64,000 nt of DNA from Geopseudomonas aromaticivorans. GTDB lineage: Bacteria > Pseudomonadota > Gammaproteobacteria > Pseudomonadales > Pseudomonadaceae. Positions 38,359 through 51,323 of the stretch are shown here, piece by piece (position 1 is the first letter of the stretch; the number at the start of each line of letters is the position of its first letter). A program made the position numbers and the translations under genes. A model generated the notes under the pieces. That model did no database searches and had not been told where the DNA came from. It saw only the letters and a list, made by a program, of their open reading frames with translations. Location: contig NZ_JAHRGL010000020.1 of assembly GCF_019097855.1 (NCBI RefSeq), forward strand, positions 1 through 64,000, in the 5' to 3' direction.

Positions 38359-38435
38359 GTAGGGCAACTCACGCAGCGATTGCCCACCGCAGGGCTGTAC
38401 TTTGGTGGACAAGGCTGCGCCGTTGTCCACCCTAC
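38359..38435. repeat. Dispersed extragenic repeat, copy 2
   Basis: Carries GGGCAACTCACGCAGCGATTGCCC then AAGGCTGCGCCGTTGTCCAC, closely matching 37215-37296. It lies in the 205-bp gap between the hypothetical gene and the AT-rich membrane protein; nothing else was recognised there. Confidence 0.6.
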
Positions 38436-38483
38436 TTGCTTTAGCCCGTCCCAGTGAGCGAAGCGAGCGATTTGAACCAGTTA

Positions 38484-38939
38484 TTATGCATGTTCAAAGT
38501 CGCGGCATGACTCAAGCTTGAAGGTTTCTACAAGATTCTCTTTTAACTCACGTGCTTCGGGGGTTATTTTTTCTGTCATGAGCTCAACTCGAACTGGTAG
38601 GAATACACCATTCCTACCAATCAGCTCGGTTTGGCAATGTTTGTAGTGACCCCAGTGAACTCTATTTCTTACCCCGTAAAAATTAGACATGGGGAAAGCT
38701 TTTTTGTTTACTTGAAATCGGCCAATCGAGCTGGAGATTATAATTTGTGTTTTTGATATATTTACAATCGTATTGGTCATTGCCTTGAGTATCAGAAAAG
38801 ACCAATAGCCCCCTATTACAAGAAAAAGTATAACTGAGACCTTGGCGGCCAACATTGTCGTTGCAACCCCGGAAAGTAATATCATTGCTGCGTACTGGGG
38901 CTTTTTGCGGCGCGGATGAAATTCCAGGTCAATATTCAT
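38484..38939 (-). CDS. AT-rich hypothetical membrane protein
   Basis: A 151-residue protein with two close hydrophobic helices near residues 18-55 (AAMILLSGVATTMLAAKVSV, then ILFLVIGGYWSFLILKAM). A soluble beta-rich domain follows (ISKTQIIISSSIGRFQV), giving a PH-like or bPH layout. The start taken is ATG at 38939; a GTG at 38945 is also in frame. Its base composition contrasts with the neighbouring nif genes. It shares an upstream motif with the AT-rich gene at 21760. Confidence 0.5.
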   Translation of the reverse strand: MNIDLEFHPRRKKPQYAAMILLSGVATTMLAAKVSVILFLVIGGYWSFLILKAMTNTIVNISKTQIIISSSIGRFQVNKKAFPMSNFYGVRNRVHWGHYKHCQTELIGRNGVFLPVRVELMTEKITPEARELKENLVETFKLESCRDFEHA

Positions 38940-38945
38940 ATGCAC

Positions 38946-38972
38946 AACTACAAATAGACACCAAGTTGTGCA
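38946..38972. repeat. Motif shared upstream of two AT-rich orphan genes, copy B
   Basis: 27 bases starting AACTACAAATAGACACCAAG match 22251-22277 at 24 positions. Here it is also part of a hairpin, with TGCACAAC (38941) and GTTGTGCA (38965) as 8-bp arms. The rest of the 331-bp gap up to nafY holds no gene I can support. Confidence 0.6.
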
Positions 38973-39270
38973 ATAACGCCCGGCCGGGCTTGGTGGTTAA
39001 CATTCCTTGTCCCTCATCTTTCCCTGTCTGGCGCGCGGCTTCCAGCATCGAGCTGGTGCGCATGGGGAGTCATGCATCGCGGTGGCGAACGCATGAGCGG
39101 ACGTTAGCGGCGATGCCTGCGCCTGTCCATCTCAAGCGTGCGTTTGGATATGACTCGCGGGCCCAGTGAGAAACCCGTTGCAGATTGGGCGTCTGTGCCG
39201 GGCGGGATGAAGGCGATTGCCGGCCGGAAACCTGGCGGTGGCTATCGATGGCCGAAGGTTGCGCTCAGGC

Positions 39271-39987
39271 TCAAGCGTCTTCGTCCTCGGCAGCGAAGCG
39301 CAGGCTCCGCTCGGCACTCCGCCCCAGCAACTTGGCCAGCCACGGCGGTGGCGAACCGGCCATGACCTGCTGCAGTTCGGCCAGCACCGCCTCGGCCTCG
39401 CCACCCTGGGGCTTCTTCAGCGGGTGGATGCCGGCGCGCACCACCTTGGCCGCGGCCGGGCCGCCGATGGAGACGACGTACAGCACCTGGCAGTCGGCGA
39501 TCAGCTCGGTGCGGAAGGCGTTCTTGTCCTCGGCCTGGTCCGCCTCCAGAGTCGAGCGGATGCCGATCAGGGTCTTCGCCGTGGCGCTGACCTGGTACAC
39601 CAGGAAGCGCAGGCAGGTGCCGAAGTGGCCATCGAGCTGCGCGCCGTTGTTGGAGGCGATGGCCACGCGGATCGAGCCGGCCGGCACCTCGCTCAATGCC
39701 ACCGGCTGCGGCAGGTCGTCGGCGACGGTCTCGCCCCAGAGGATGCGCACCGCCTCCTTGAGCGCGGCCATCGGCGTGTCGAGCAGGTCGACGTCCTCCT
39801 CCGAGCCGGCCAAGCCGATCTTCAGATCGGTGACGGTCACACCCTGCAGGCTCTGTTCGGTGAGCGGGCCGTTGACCTGCTGGTGGAGGATTTCCACCAG
39901 CTGGCCGACGCTGGTGTCGGGCAGCGCGCGGGCCGCCAGGGCGATGCGCAGGGCGGTTTCGCGGTTCATGGTTGCGGGGCTGTTCAT
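39271..39987 (-). CDS. nafY: NafY, FeMo-co-binding gamma protein of apodinitrogenase
   Basis: A 238-residue protein with an N-terminal helical domain (ALRIALAARALPDTSVGQL) that binds apo-MoFe protein and a C-terminal FeMo-co domain. VAIASNNGAQLDGHFGTCLRF retains the His (GHFG) that binds FeMo-co in Azotobacter NafY. The end has VSIGGPAAAKVVRAGIHPLKK. The start has GAGGAG upstream. It ends the rnf operon, the Azotobacter arrangement. Confidence 0.9.
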   Translation of the reverse strand: MNSPATMNRETALRIALAARALPDTSVGQLVEILHQQVNGPLTEQSLQGVTVTDLKIGLAGSEEDVDLLDTPMAALKEAVRILWGETVADDLPQPVALSEVPAGSIRVAIASNNGAQLDGHFGTCLRFLVYQVSATAKTLIGIRSTLEADQAEDKNAFRTELIADCQVLYVVSIGGPAAAKVVRAGIHPLKKPQGGEAEAVLAELQQVMAGSPPPWLAKLLGRSAERSLRFAAEDEDA

Positions 39988-40036
39988 CTGCTGGCTCCTC
40001 GACGGCCCGCGGGCCGTCACTGCTCATCGGTATTCG

Positions 40037-40441
40037 TCAGGCGTGGCCGTGCTGGTGGCCTTCGCCGCCGCAGGCGTGCTCGTCGTGCGGCACGCCGGGC
40101 GGCAGGGCATCGGCGAGGAAGGCGCGCACCGCGGCCAGCGGGTCGCTCTCGCCGGTGGTGAGCAGGCTCACCCCGCGCTCGCCGAGGCGGCGGATCACCC
40201 CGTCGCCGGCGCTGCCGGCGATGGCCACGTCCATCGTGTGCAGCGGGTGGCGCTCGGGCTGCGCGCACACGTGCCACTCGTGCAGACAGGCATGCTCGGC
40301 CAGTTCGAGGCTGTAAGCCTCCTCCGGCGCCTCGCCGGGCCAGACGTCGAACACCCGCCAGCGCTGGGCGCGCCCGGCGTGCCCGGCCACCTGGCCGTGA
40401 CGGTCGATGGCCACGGCGATCAGTCGTCGGCGTTCAGTCAT
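40037..40441 (-). CDS. Small FeMo-co-domain protein with His-rich tail
   Basis: A 134-residue protein. LIAVAIDRHGQVAGHAGRAQRWRVFDV resembles the first strand and loop of the NifX/NafY cofactor domain, and MDVAIAGSAGDGVIRRLGERGVSLLTTGESDP matches its second half. The C-terminus is HDEHACGGEGHQHGHA, a likely metal-binding tail. The ATG at 40441 has GAGGTG 8 bp upstream; a GTG at 40447 is too close to that site. It lies between rnfH and nafY, suggesting cofactor or metal handling. Confidence 0.7.
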   Translation of the reverse strand: MTERRRLIAVAIDRHGQVAGHAGRAQRWRVFDVWPGEAPEEAYSLELAEHACLHEWHVCAQPERHPLHTMDVAIAGSAGDGVIRRLGERGVSLLTTGESDPLAAVRAFLADALPPGVPHDEHACGGEGHQHGHA

Positions 40442-40491
40442 GTTCACAGCACCTCGCAGGAAGGAGAAAGGATGCGACCACGCGGGCGCGC

Positions 40492-40755
40492 TCAGTCATC
40501 GTCATCATCGTCGTCTTCATCCAGCACCCGGGTGATGCGCTGGTAGATCTCCACGCGATCGCCCTCCCTCACCAGGCTGTCGAGTTTGACGAACTTGCCG
40601 AACACGCCGACCTTCTGCTTCTTCAGGTCGATCTCCGGGCAGTAGCGCAGCAGGCCGGACTGCGCGATGGCCTGTTCCACGGTACTGCCGTCCTCGACCT
40701 GGCAGCTCAGCTGCAACGGCTGAGGGGGGGCGGCATACACCACAGCGACTTTCAT
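40492..40755 (-). CDS. rnfH: RnfH
   Basis: An 87-residue ubiquitin-fold protein of the RnfH family ([57 protein letters not shown]). It ends in a run of Asp/Glu (DEDDDDDDD). It follows rnfE by 21 bp. Its role in Rnf assembly is not settled. Confidence 0.92.
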   Translation of the reverse strand: MKVAVVYAAPPQPLQLSCQVEDGSTVEQAIAQSGLLRYCPEIDLKKQKVGVFGKFVKLDSLVREGDRVEIYQRITRVLDEDDDDDDD

Positions 40756-40776
40756 GGTTTCACTCCTATGCCGGGG

Positions 40777-41496
40777 TCATTGCAGAACGATCAGTTCGCC
40801 GTGGCTGTGGATCCGCCGCTCGGCGCGCTTGCGGTCGAGCACGCGCTTGCCGGCGAGCAGGAAGCCCAGGACGATGAACGCCCCCGGCGGCAGGATCGCC
40901 AGCAGGATGCCCTGGAAGCCGGGCAGCACGGTGATCTCCAGCCACTGGAAGTGCGGGCCGAGCAGCGACGAGGCCTGGGCGAACAGGGTGCCGCTGCCGA
41001 GGATCTCGCGGATGCCGCCGATCAGCACCAGCACCCAGGTGAAGCCGATGCCCATGCCGGCGCCGTCGAGCATCGCGGGGATCACCGGGTTCTTCAGGCT
41101 GAACGACTCGGCGCGGCCGAGCACCGCGCAGTTGGTGACGATCAGGGCGATGAACAGGCCGAGTACCTTGTACAGCTCGTGCATCCAGGCGTTCATTGCC
41201 ATGTCGATCAGGGTCACCACGCCGGCGATCAGGCCGATCATCACCGGGTTGCGCACCTCGGGCGCGATGGTGTGGCGCAGCGCGGAGATGATCGCGTTGG
41301 TCAGCACCAGCACCAGGGTGGTGGCCAGGCCCATGCCCAGGCCGTTGGTGGCGGTGGTGGTGACCGCCAGCGCCGGGCACAGCGCGAGCATCTGCACCAG
41401 AGCGACGTTGTAGTCCCACAGCGCCGAGGTGAAATAGCTCCAGACGCCTTTGCTGGGCGGCGCGCTGACGCTCGAAGATCCGCAATGGCTGCTCAT
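40777..41496 (-). CDS. rnfE: RnfE, Rnf complex membrane subunit
   Basis: A 239-residue membrane subunit with about six helices, including [30 protein letters not shown] and [17 protein letters not shown]. The conserved Cys residues (CPALAVT and TNCAVLGR) are part of the membrane Fe-S site shared with RnfA. The ATG overlaps the rnfG stop (ATGA). Confidence 0.93.
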   Translation of the reverse strand: MSSHCGSSSVSAPPSKGVWSYFTSALWDYNVALVQMLALCPALAVTTTATNGLGMGLATTLVLVLTNAIISALRHTIAPEVRNPVMIGLIAGVVTLIDMAMNAWMHELYKVLGLFIALIVTNCAVLGRAESFSLKNPVIPAMLDGAGMGIGFTWVLVLIGGIREILGSGTLFAQASSLLGPHFQWLEITVLPGFQGILLAILPPGAFIVLGFLLAGKRVLDRKRAERRIHSHGELIVLQ

Positions 41497-42173
41497 GGTT
41501 GTGCCTCCGTTTGTGGCGCGCCCAGCAACCCGGCCTGGCGCGCCTGGAACTGCAGGGCCTGCAGCACGCTCTTGACCACCGCGCGGGGGGTGATGGTAGC
41601 GCCGGCGAACTGGTCGAACTGGCCGCCGTCCTTCTTGACCTTCCACTGCGCCAGCGGCGTGCTGGCCAGCGACAGGCCGTCGAAGGCCTTGATCCAGTCG
41701 CTGCGCGAAGCCTCGATCTTGTCGGCCAGACCGGGAGTTTCCTTGTGGCCGAGCACACGCACGCCGAGGATGCGGCCCTCGGCATCCAGGGCGATCAGCT
41801 GCCGGATCGGCCCGCCGTAGCCGATGTTGCTGACCTGGAAGGCCACCGCGGTGAGCAGGTCGCCCTTGCGCGCCGGGTAGACCTCGACCTCGCCCAGCTC
41901 GCGGTCCTCGACCTTGAAGGCCTCCTGCAGCGGGTTGTTGTCGTACAGCGCGGCCGGCAGCACCTGGCGCAGCACCACCAGGCGGTCCTCGACCTGCTGG
42001 GCGGCGATCTGCCGGTGGGTCAGCCGGTCGCCGACCAGCAGCGACAGGGCGACCAGGGCACAGACCGCGGCCAGCGACAGGCCCTGGTATTCGACCCGCG
42101 GGCGCCAGCGCTCGAGCCGGGAGGCGGACGGCGGCGCAGCCGCGTGCGGGGGAGTCAGACTGGTATCGCTCAT
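41493..42173 (-). CDS. rnfG: RnfG, FMN-binding subunit
   Basis: A 226-residue subunit with one membrane helix ([19 protein letters not shown]) and a periplasmic FMN-binding domain. The covalent FMN site is the SGATIT-type motif, here [12 protein letters not shown]: the final Thr is kept and Ser is Ala. [19 protein letters not shown] is conserved. It starts 2 bp after rnfD. Confidence 0.93.
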   Translation of the reverse strand: MSDTSLTPPHAAAPPSASRLERWRPRVEYQGLSLAAVCALVALSLLVGDRLTHRQIAAQQVEDRLVVLRQVLPAALYDNNPLQEAFKVEDRELGEVEVYPARKGDLLTAVAFQVSNIGYGGPIRQLIALDAEGRILGVRVLGHKETPGLADKIEASRSDWIKAFDGLSLASTPLAQWKVKKDGGQFDQFAGATITPRAVVKSVLQALQFQARQAGLLGAPQTEAQP

Positions 42174-42175
42174 GG

Positions 42176-43267
42176 TTAGCCCTCCTGCTTGACCTGGCTG
42201 GTTTGCCGGCCGATGGCCAGCGGCTTGCCGCTCGAGCTGCGGCCGTAGGCGCGCGGGCGCCAGTAGCGGTCGATCAGCGGGCTGAGGGCGTTCATGAACA
42301 GCACGGCGAAGGCCACCGCCTCGGGGAAGCTGCCCCAGGTGCGGATCACGTAGACCAGCACGCCGCAGCCAAGGCCGAAGACCAGCCGACCGGCGCGGCT
42401 GACCGGCGAGGTCACCGGGTCGGTGGCGATGAACAGCGCGCCGAGCAGCAGACCGCCGCTGGCCAGGTGGTAGAGGCCACCGGGATAGCGCTGCGGGTTG
42501 ATCTGCTCGGCGATGGCGCCGAGCACCACCACGCTGAGCAGCAGGCTCACCGGGATTTCCCAGTGGATGATGCGCCGCAGCAACAGCCACAGGCCGCCGA
42601 GCAGCAGGAGCAGCTCGGAGGTCTCGCCGAGGCTGCCGGCGGTGCTGCCGAGCAGCGCCGGCAGCAGCTGGAAGTTGCCGGCGAGGATCTCCGCGGCCGT
42701 GCGGCCCAGGGTCAGCTCGGTCTTCAGCCCGCCCAGCGCGGTGGCGCCGCTGGTGCCGTCGGGTATCGCCCCGCCGAAGGTGATGGCCAGGCCCTCGACG
42801 AAGCCCGGCGCGGCGGCCGAGCCCAGCGGCGCCGGCAGCGCCCAGCTGGTCATCTGCAGCGGGAAGGCGATCAGCAGGGCGACGCGTGCGAGCATCGCCG
42901 GGTTGAAGATGTTCTGGCCGATGCCGCCGTACAGCTGCTTGCCGATGCCGATGGCGAAGGCGCTGCCGCCGACGGCGATCCACCAGGGCGCCCACGGCGG
43001 TAGCGACAGCGCCAGCAGCCAGCCGGTGAGCAGCGCCGAACCGTCCTGCAGGCGCTTGCGCGGCTGGCCGAGCCAGTGCAGGCACAGCGCCTCGGTGGCC
43101 AGCGCGCTGGCGCAGGTCAGCAGCCACAGGTTGATCGCCGGCCAGCCGAACAGCCAGAGACCGAACAGGGTGGCCGGCAGCAGCGCCAGGCACACCTGCA
43201 GCATGATGCGGTCGACCGCGGAGCGGTCGTGGGCGAAGGGCCCGGATGCGACATTCAGGGTGCTCAT
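42176..43267 (-). CDS. rnfD: RnfD, Rnf complex membrane subunit
   Basis: A 363-residue polytopic subunit with about nine helices. The covalent-FMN motif [15 protein letters not shown] carries the SGAT sequence. [19 protein letters not shown] is typical of RnfD/NqrB. It overlaps the rnfC stop (ATGA). Confidence 0.94.
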   Translation of the reverse strand: MSTLNVASGPFAHDRSAVDRIMLQVCLALLPATLFGLWLFGWPAINLWLLTCASALATEALCLHWLGQPRKRLQDGSALLTGWLLALSLPPWAPWWIAVGGSAFAIGIGKQLYGGIGQNIFNPAMLARVALLIAFPLQMTSWALPAPLGSAAAPGFVEGLAITFGGAIPDGTSGATALGGLKTELTLGRTAAEILAGNFQLLPALLGSTAGSLGETSELLLLLGGLWLLLRRIIHWEIPVSLLLSVVVLGAIAEQINPQRYPGGLYHLASGGLLLGALFIATDPVTSPVSRAGRLVFGLGCGVLVYVIRTWGSFPEAVAFAVLFMNALSPLIDRYWRPRAYGRSSSGKPLAIGRQTSQVKQEG

Positions 43268-44745
43268 GATTCCACCTCGTTGCTCGGTGCGGCCGCGGCT
43301 GTGGCCGGCTTGGCCTTGGCCGCCGCCTTGGCTGCCTTGGCCGCGGCCTTGGCGGCCTCTTCCTCGGCCAGGCGGGCGGCGCGCGCCTCGGTCAGGCGCT
43401 TGATGTGGTCGGTCTTGCGCTCGGCGTTGCGGCGCTCGTCCTGGCGACCCATGGCGTACTGGAAGTACTGCACCAGCGGGATGTGCGACGGGCACACGTA
43501 GGAGCAGCAGCCGCAGAGGATGCAGTCGCGCAGGCCGTAGTCGCTGGCGCCGTCGAGGTCGTCGACCCGCGCGCGGGCGGCCATCTCCAGCGGCAGCAGG
43601 CCCATCGGGCAGGCGTCCACGCAGCTGGCGCAGCGGATGCACGGCGATGCCTCGTCGTCGCGCAGCTCGTGCGGCGCCAGCGCCAGCAGGCCGGTGGCGC
43701 CCTTGATCACCGGCGCCTGCAGCGACGGCAGGTTGACCCCCATCATCGGCCCGCCGAGCAGCACGCCGGCGGGCTCGTGGCTGAAGCCGCCGCAGGCATC
43801 GAACAGCGCCTGCGCAGGGGTACCGATCAGCACCTCGAGGTTGCGCGGATTGCTCACGCAGCCGCCGGCCACAGTGACCACCCGCGAGATCAGCGGGCGG
43901 CCATGGCGCAGCGCCTGCTGGATGGCGTAGACGGTGCCGACGTTGTGCACCAGGGCGCCGACCGAGGTGCTGCGCGCCTCGGCCGGCACCTCGCGGCCGG
44001 TGACCGCCTGGATCAGCTGCTTGGCCGAACCCATCGGATACAGCGCCGGCACCGCCTCGACCTCGATGGCGCCGTAGGGTTCGCTGGCCGCGCGCATCGC
44101 CGCCAGCGCCGCCGGCTTGTTGTCCTCGATGCCGATCACTACCCGGTAGGCGCGCAGGATGTGCTGGATCAGCCGCGCGCCGTCGACGATGGCCTCGGCG
44201 CGCTCGCGCATGATGCGGTCGTCGCAGGTCAGGTAGGGCTCGCATTCGCTGCCGTTGACCAGCACGGTCTTGATCTCGTGGCGGGTGCCCTGCTTGAGCT
44301 TGACCGCCGCCGGGAAGATCGCCCCGCCCATGCCGACAATGCCGGCCTGGGCCACCCGCTCGGCGAGCAGCAGCGGGCTCTCGTCGAAGGGATTGGCCGG
44401 CACCTCCAGCTCGATCCAGCGCTCCTCGCCGTCGGTGTCGAGGACGATGCCGTTGACCGTCAGCCCGGACGGGTGCGGGGCGAGGATCGGGCCGATCGCG
44501 ATGATGGTCCCCGAGCTGGGCGCATGGATCGGCGCCGACATTTCCGAGGGCGAGCTGGCGATCAGCTGGCCCTTGAGCACCCGCTCGCCGACCTTGACCA
44601 GCGGCAGGGCCTCGGCGCCGGCGTGCTGGCGCAGCGGCAGGTACAGGCGCGGCGGCAGCGGCACGCTGCCGATGCTCAGCGCCGAAGAGCGGTCCTTGTG
44701 GGCGGCCGGGTGGACGCCGCCGCGGATGCGGGCGAGATTGAACAT
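43264..44745 (-). CDS. rnfC: RnfC, Fe-S/FMN/NADH-binding subunit
   Basis: A 493-residue peripheral subunit that takes electrons from NADH. The glycine-rich nucleotide region GIVGMGGAIFPAAVKL and NGSECEPYLTCDD are followed by two [4Fe-4S] motifs, CIRCASCVDACP and CILCGCCSYVCP. The C-terminus is a long Ala/Lys/Glu helix (EEAAKAAAKAAKAAAKAK), a shorter version of the repetitive tail in enterobacterial RnfC. It lies 20 bp after rnfB. Confidence 0.94.
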   Translation of the reverse strand: MFNLARIRGGVHPAAHKDRSSALSIGSVPLPPRLYLPLRQHAGAEALPLVKVGERVLKGQLIASSPSEMSAPIHAPSSGTIIAIGPILAPHPSGLTVNGIVLDTDGEERWIELEVPANPFDESPLLLAERVAQAGIVGMGGAIFPAAVKLKQGTRHEIKTVLVNGSECEPYLTCDDRIMRERAEAIVDGARLIQHILRAYRVVIGIEDNKPAALAAMRAASEPYGAIEVEAVPALYPMGSAKQLIQAVTGREVPAEARSTSVGALVHNVGTVYAIQQALRHGRPLISRVVTVAGGCVSNPRNLEVLIGTPAQALFDACGGFSHEPAGVLLGGPMMGVNLPSLQAPVIKGATGLLALAPHELRDDEASPCIRCASCVDACPMGLLPLEMAARARVDDLDGASDYGLRDCILCGCCSYVCPSHIPLVQYFQYAMGRQDERRNAERKTDHIKRLTEARAARLAEEEAAKAAAKAAKAAAKAKPATAAAAPSNEVES

Positions 44746-44765
44746 GCGAAGGCTCCGTGGGGAAT

Positions 44766-45290
44766 TCAGGCGGCCTGGGGCTTGCCCCAGCGCCAGGTAT
44801 CCAGGGTCGGCTCCAGCGGAGCGAGGGCGACACAGTCTTCCGGACAGGCGTCCTGGCACCGGGCGCAACCGGTGCAGGCACCCTGCATCACCACATGGAT
44901 CTGCCCGTTGGCACCGACGATGGCGTCGGTCGGGCAGGCGCGGTAGCAGCGGGTGCAGCCGGTGCACTGCGCGGCGTCGATGCGCGCCAGCTGCGGCGCG
45001 CTCATCTGCCCGGCGTCGAGGGTGACGCCGAGCAGCGCGGCGAGCTTCTCGGCCAGCGCCACGCCGCCGGGCGGGCAGCAGGTCACCGCCGCCTGCCCCT
45101 CGACCAGCGCCGAGGCCGCGCCGGCGCAACCGGGGAAGCCGCACTGGCCGCACTGGCTGCCGGGCATCAGCGCCTCGATCTCCTTGAGCAGCGGGTTGTC
45201 GTCGGTGACCGCGAACCTGCGCGCCGCCACGCCCAGTCCGCCGCCCAGCAGCAGGCCCATGGTGGCCAGGGCCAGGGTTGCCATCAGCAT
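44766..45290 (-). CDS. rnfB: RnfB, poly-ferredoxin subunit
   Basis: A 174-residue subunit with an N-terminal membrane helix (ATLALATMGLLLGGGLGV) and a four-Cys cluster (CGQCGFPGCAG, then CPPGG). Two [4Fe-4S] motifs follow, CTGCTRCYRACP and CTGCARCQDACP. It passes electrons between RnfC/D/G and ferredoxin. It lies 35 bp after rnfA. Confidence 0.94.
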   Translation of the reverse strand: MLMATLALATMGLLLGGGLGVAARRFAVTDDNPLLKEIEALMPGSQCGQCGFPGCAGAASALVEGQAAVTCCPPGGVALAEKLAALLGVTLDAGQMSAPQLARIDAAQCTGCTRCYRACPTDAIVGANGQIHVVMQGACTGCARCQDACPEDCVALAPLEPTLDTWRWGKPQAA

Positions 45291-45325
45291 GTCGCTCTCC
45301 TCGCCGGCGCCTGCCGGTCATCCAT

Positions 45326-45898
45326 TCAGATCAAACCGCCGAAGCCCATGAACGCCAGCGCCAGCAGGCCGGCAGTGACGAAGGCGATCGGTGGGCCGGA
45401 AAAGGCCGCCGGCACGCTGGCCAGCTGCAGGCGTTCGCGCAGGCCGGCGAAGATGACCATGATCAGGCTGAAGCCCAGCGCCGAACCGAAGCCGAACAGG
45501 CCGGCCTGCACCAGGCTGTGCCCCTCGCGCACGCTGATCAGCGGCACGCCGAGCACCGCGCAGTTGGTGGTGATCAGCGGCAGGTAGATGCCCAGCGCGC
45601 GGTACAGCGCGGGGCTGACCTTGCGGATGATCATCTCGATCAGCTGCACCATCGCCGCGATCACCACGATGTAGGCGAGGATGCGCAGGAAGCCGATGCC
45701 CAGCGGCTGCAGCAGGTAGTGCTCGAGCAGCCAGCTGCTGATGCCGCCGAGGGTCATCACCAAGGTGGTGGCCACGCCCATGCCGATCGACGGGTCGAGC
45801 TTGCTGGACACGCCCATGAACGGACACAGGCCGAGGAAGCGCACCAGCACCACGTTGTTGACCAGCACGGTGCCGATCAGAAACAGCAGATAGTCCAT
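45326..45898 (-). CDS. rnfA: RnfA, Rnf complex membrane subunit
   Basis: A 190-residue membrane subunit with six helices. [11 protein letters not shown] and [10 protein letters not shown] hold the conserved cysteines of the membrane [2Fe-2S] site. It is the first gene of rnfABCDGEH, which uses ion motive force to drive NADH-dependent ferredoxin or flavodoxin reduction for nitrogenase. Confidence 0.94.
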   Translation of the reverse strand: MDYLLFLIGTVLVNNVVLVRFLGLCPFMGVSSKLDPSIGMGVATTLVMTLGGISSWLLEHYLLQPLGIGFLRILAYIVVIAAMVQLIEMIIRKVSPALYRALGIYLPLITTNCAVLGVPLISVREGHSLVQAGLFGFGSALGFSLIMVIFAGLRERLQLASVPAAFSGPPIAFVTAGLLALAFMGFGGLI

Positions 45899-45967
45899 TG
45901 CCCCACCCCGCTCGGTTGACTCGGCTGTGCACCCTTGTCGGGCACTCACCTGTTGCCGGGTGTTTCT

Positions 45968-45982
45968 GCAGCAAGCGTGCCA
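45968..45982 (-). promoter_or_regulatory. Sigma-54 promoter of the rnf operon
   Basis: The minus strand reads TGGCACGCTTGCTGC, with a perfect TGGCAC -24 box and GC 10 bases on, 70 bp before the rnfA ATG. Confidence 0.85.
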
Positions 45983-46030
45983 TGGCCCGGTGCAGTGCTT
46001 TGGCAGCCGCCCAGCCCCGGAAAAGGCTGA

Positions 46031-47926
<1,896 letters not shown>

Positions 47927-47943
47927 TCCGGGAGGCCCTACCG

Positions 47944-49503
<1,560 letters not shown>

Positions 49504-49619
49504 AACAACGGTGCGCCGGAGCGTGCCGGGCGGCGTTCCCCCGGTCGATGGTTGCCATGCTCCGCGTGGGAGCCCGGCTGCGGGCGCTCCGCGCCCTTGC
49601 CCCGATATCGACGCCCCCT

Positions 49620-49635
49620 TGTCGTCTATCCGACA
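49620..49635. promoter_or_regulatory. NifA upstream activator sequence, nifB site 1
   Basis: Reads TGTCGTCTATCCGACA, an exact TGT-N10-ACA site, 86 bp upstream of the nifB -24/-12 element. Confidence 0.82.
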
Positions 49636-49653
49636 AAGCCCCGCCCGCGCCCC

Positions 49654-49669
49654 TGTCGGCAGCCTGACA
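49654..49669. promoter_or_regulatory. NifA upstream activator sequence, nifB site 2
   Basis: Reads TGTCGGCAGCCTGACA, an exact TGT-N10-ACA site 18 bp after site 1 and 52 bp before the promoter element. The close pair suggests cooperative NifA binding. Confidence 0.82.
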
Positions 49670-49721
49670 AAAAGGCCCGCAGCCCGACAAATAGTTCTTC
49701 AAAAACAATGACATAAATGAA

Positions 49722-49736
49722 CGGCACGGCACTTGC
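49722..49736 (+). promoter_or_regulatory. Sigma-54 promoter of nifB
   Basis: Reads CGGCACGGCACTTGC, with GGCAC and TTGC and GG to GC 10 bases apart, 40 bp before the nifB ATG. It overlaps an in-frame upstream ATG at 49717, which rules that out as the start. Confidence 0.8.
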
Positions 49737-49776
49737 TCAGCCAATGCTGACTCTCTCTTTCCTCCGGAGACCGACC

Positions 49777-51288
49777 ATGGAACTGAGCGTACTTGGGCAG
49801 AGCGATGCGGAGCAGCACGGTGCGGGCGGTTGCTCCTCCGGCTCCTGCGGCAGCAGCGACGACCAGCTGGCCCACCTGCCGGAGCACATCCGCGCCAAGG
49901 TGCACAACCACCCGTGCTACTCGGAAGAAGCCCACCACTACTTCGCGCGCATGCACGTGGCGGTGGCGCCGGCCTGCAACATCCAGTGCCACTACTGCAA
50001 CCGCAAGTACGACTGCGCCAACGAGTCGCGGCCCGGCGTGGTGTCCGAAGTGCTCGATCCGCTGCAGGCGGTGAAGAAGGTCAAGGCGGTGGCGGCGACC
50101 ATTCCGCAGATGACCGTGCTGGGCATCGCCGGCCCCGGCGACCCGCTGGCCAATCCCGAGCGCACCTTCGAGACCTTCCGCATGCTCAGCGAGCAGGCGC
50201 CGGACATCAAGCTGTGCGTGTCGACCAACGGCCTGGCGCTGCCGGACTGCGTCGACGAGCTGGCCAAGCACAACATCGACCACGTGACCATCACCATCAA
50301 CTGCGTGGACCCGGAGGTCGGCGCAAAGATCTACCCGTGGATCTACTGGAACAACCAGCGCATCCGCGGCAAGAAGGCGGCCAAGATCCTCATCGAGCGC
50401 CAGCAGAAGGGCCTAGAGATGCTGGTGGCGCGCGGCATCCTGGTGAAGGTCAACTCGGTGCTGATCCCCGGCGTCAACGACGAGCACCTCAAGGAAGTCA
50501 GCCGGATCGTCAAGGCCAAGGGCGCCTTCCTGCACAACGTCATGCCGCTGATCGCCGAGGCCGAGCACGGCACCTTCTACGGCGTGATGGGCCAGCGCAG
50601 CCCGGAGCCCGAAGAGCTGCAGGACCTGCAGGACGCCTGCGCCGGCGACATGAACATGATGCGCCACTGCCGCCAGTGCCGCGCCGACGCGGTCGGCCTG
50701 CTCGGCGAGGACCGCGGCGACGAGTTCACCCTCGACAAGATCGAGGCGATGGACATCGACTACGCAGCGGCCATGGTCAAGCGCGCCGCCATCCATGCGG
50801 CGATCAAGGAAGAACTCGACGACAAGGCGGCGAAGAAGGCCCGCCTGGCCGGCCTGGCGGTGCCGCGCCTCGAAGCCACCCAGAGCAAGGCGCCGCGCCC
50901 GGTGCTGATGGCGGTGGCCACCAGCGGCGGCGGGCTGGTCAACCAGCACTACGGCCACGCCACCGAGTTCCTCGTCTACGAGGCCTCGGCCAGCGGCGTG
51001 CGCTTCATCGGCCACCGCAAGGTCGACCAGTACTGCGTCGGCAACGACAGCTGCGGCGAGAAGGAAAGCGCACTGGCCGGCAGCATCCGCGCGCTGAAGG
51101 GCTGCGAGGCGGTGCTCTGCTCGAAGATCGGCTACGAGCCGTGGGGCCTGCTGGAGGAAGCCGGCATCCAGCCCAACGGCGAGCACGCCATGGAGCCCAT
51201 CGAGGAAGCGGTGCTGGCGGTCTACCAGGAAATGCTCCAGGCCGGCCGCCTGGCGCCGGACGAGGCGCCGCTGCGGGCCAACGCCTGA
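49777..51288 (+). CDS. nifB: NifB, radical-SAM NifB-cofactor synthase
   Basis: A 503-residue enzyme that fuses two [4Fe-4S] clusters and inserts the central carbide to make NifB-co. The radical-SAM cysteines are C67-x3-C71-x2-C74 (CNIQCHYC), followed by NRKYDC. The GIAGPGDPLA, CVSTNGLALP and VNSVLIPGVND blocks are typical. The C-terminal 120 residues form a NifX-like cofactor domain (VAVATSGGGLVNQHYGHATEF). GGAGA precedes the ATG. Confidence 0.97.
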   Translation: MELSVLGQSDAEQHGAGGCSSGSCGSSDDQLAHLPEHIRAKVHNHPCYSEEAHHYFARMHVAVAPACNIQCHYCNRKYDCANESRPGVVSEVLDPLQAVKKVKAVAATIPQMTVLGIAGPGDPLANPERTFETFRMLSEQAPDIKLCVSTNGLALPDCVDELAKHNIDHVTITINCVDPEVGAKIYPWIYWNNQRIRGKKAAKILIERQQKGLEMLVARGILVKVNSVLIPGVNDEHLKEVSRIVKAKGAFLHNVMPLIAEAEHGTFYGVMGQRSPEPEELQDLQDACAGDMNMMRHCRQCRADAVGLLGEDRGDEFTLDKIEAMDIDYAAAMVKRAAIHAAIKEELDDKAAKKARLAGLAVPRLEATQSKAPRPVLMAVATSGGGLVNQHYGHATEFLVYEASASGVRFIGHRKVDQYCVGNDSCGEKESALAGSIRALKGCEAVLCSKIGYEPWGLLEEAGIQPNGEHAMEPIEEAVLAVYQEMLQAGRLAPDEAPLRANA

Positions 51289-51323
51289 CAGCGGCACGAC
51301 CGTACGATTCGAGGAGGTGCGCG

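Noticed and set aside
49717-49776. 20-residue longer NifB from ATG 49717
   Set aside because: That ATG lies upstream of, and next to, the sigma-54 promoter bases, so the transcript would start after it; ATG 49777 has GGAGA and gives the usual length.
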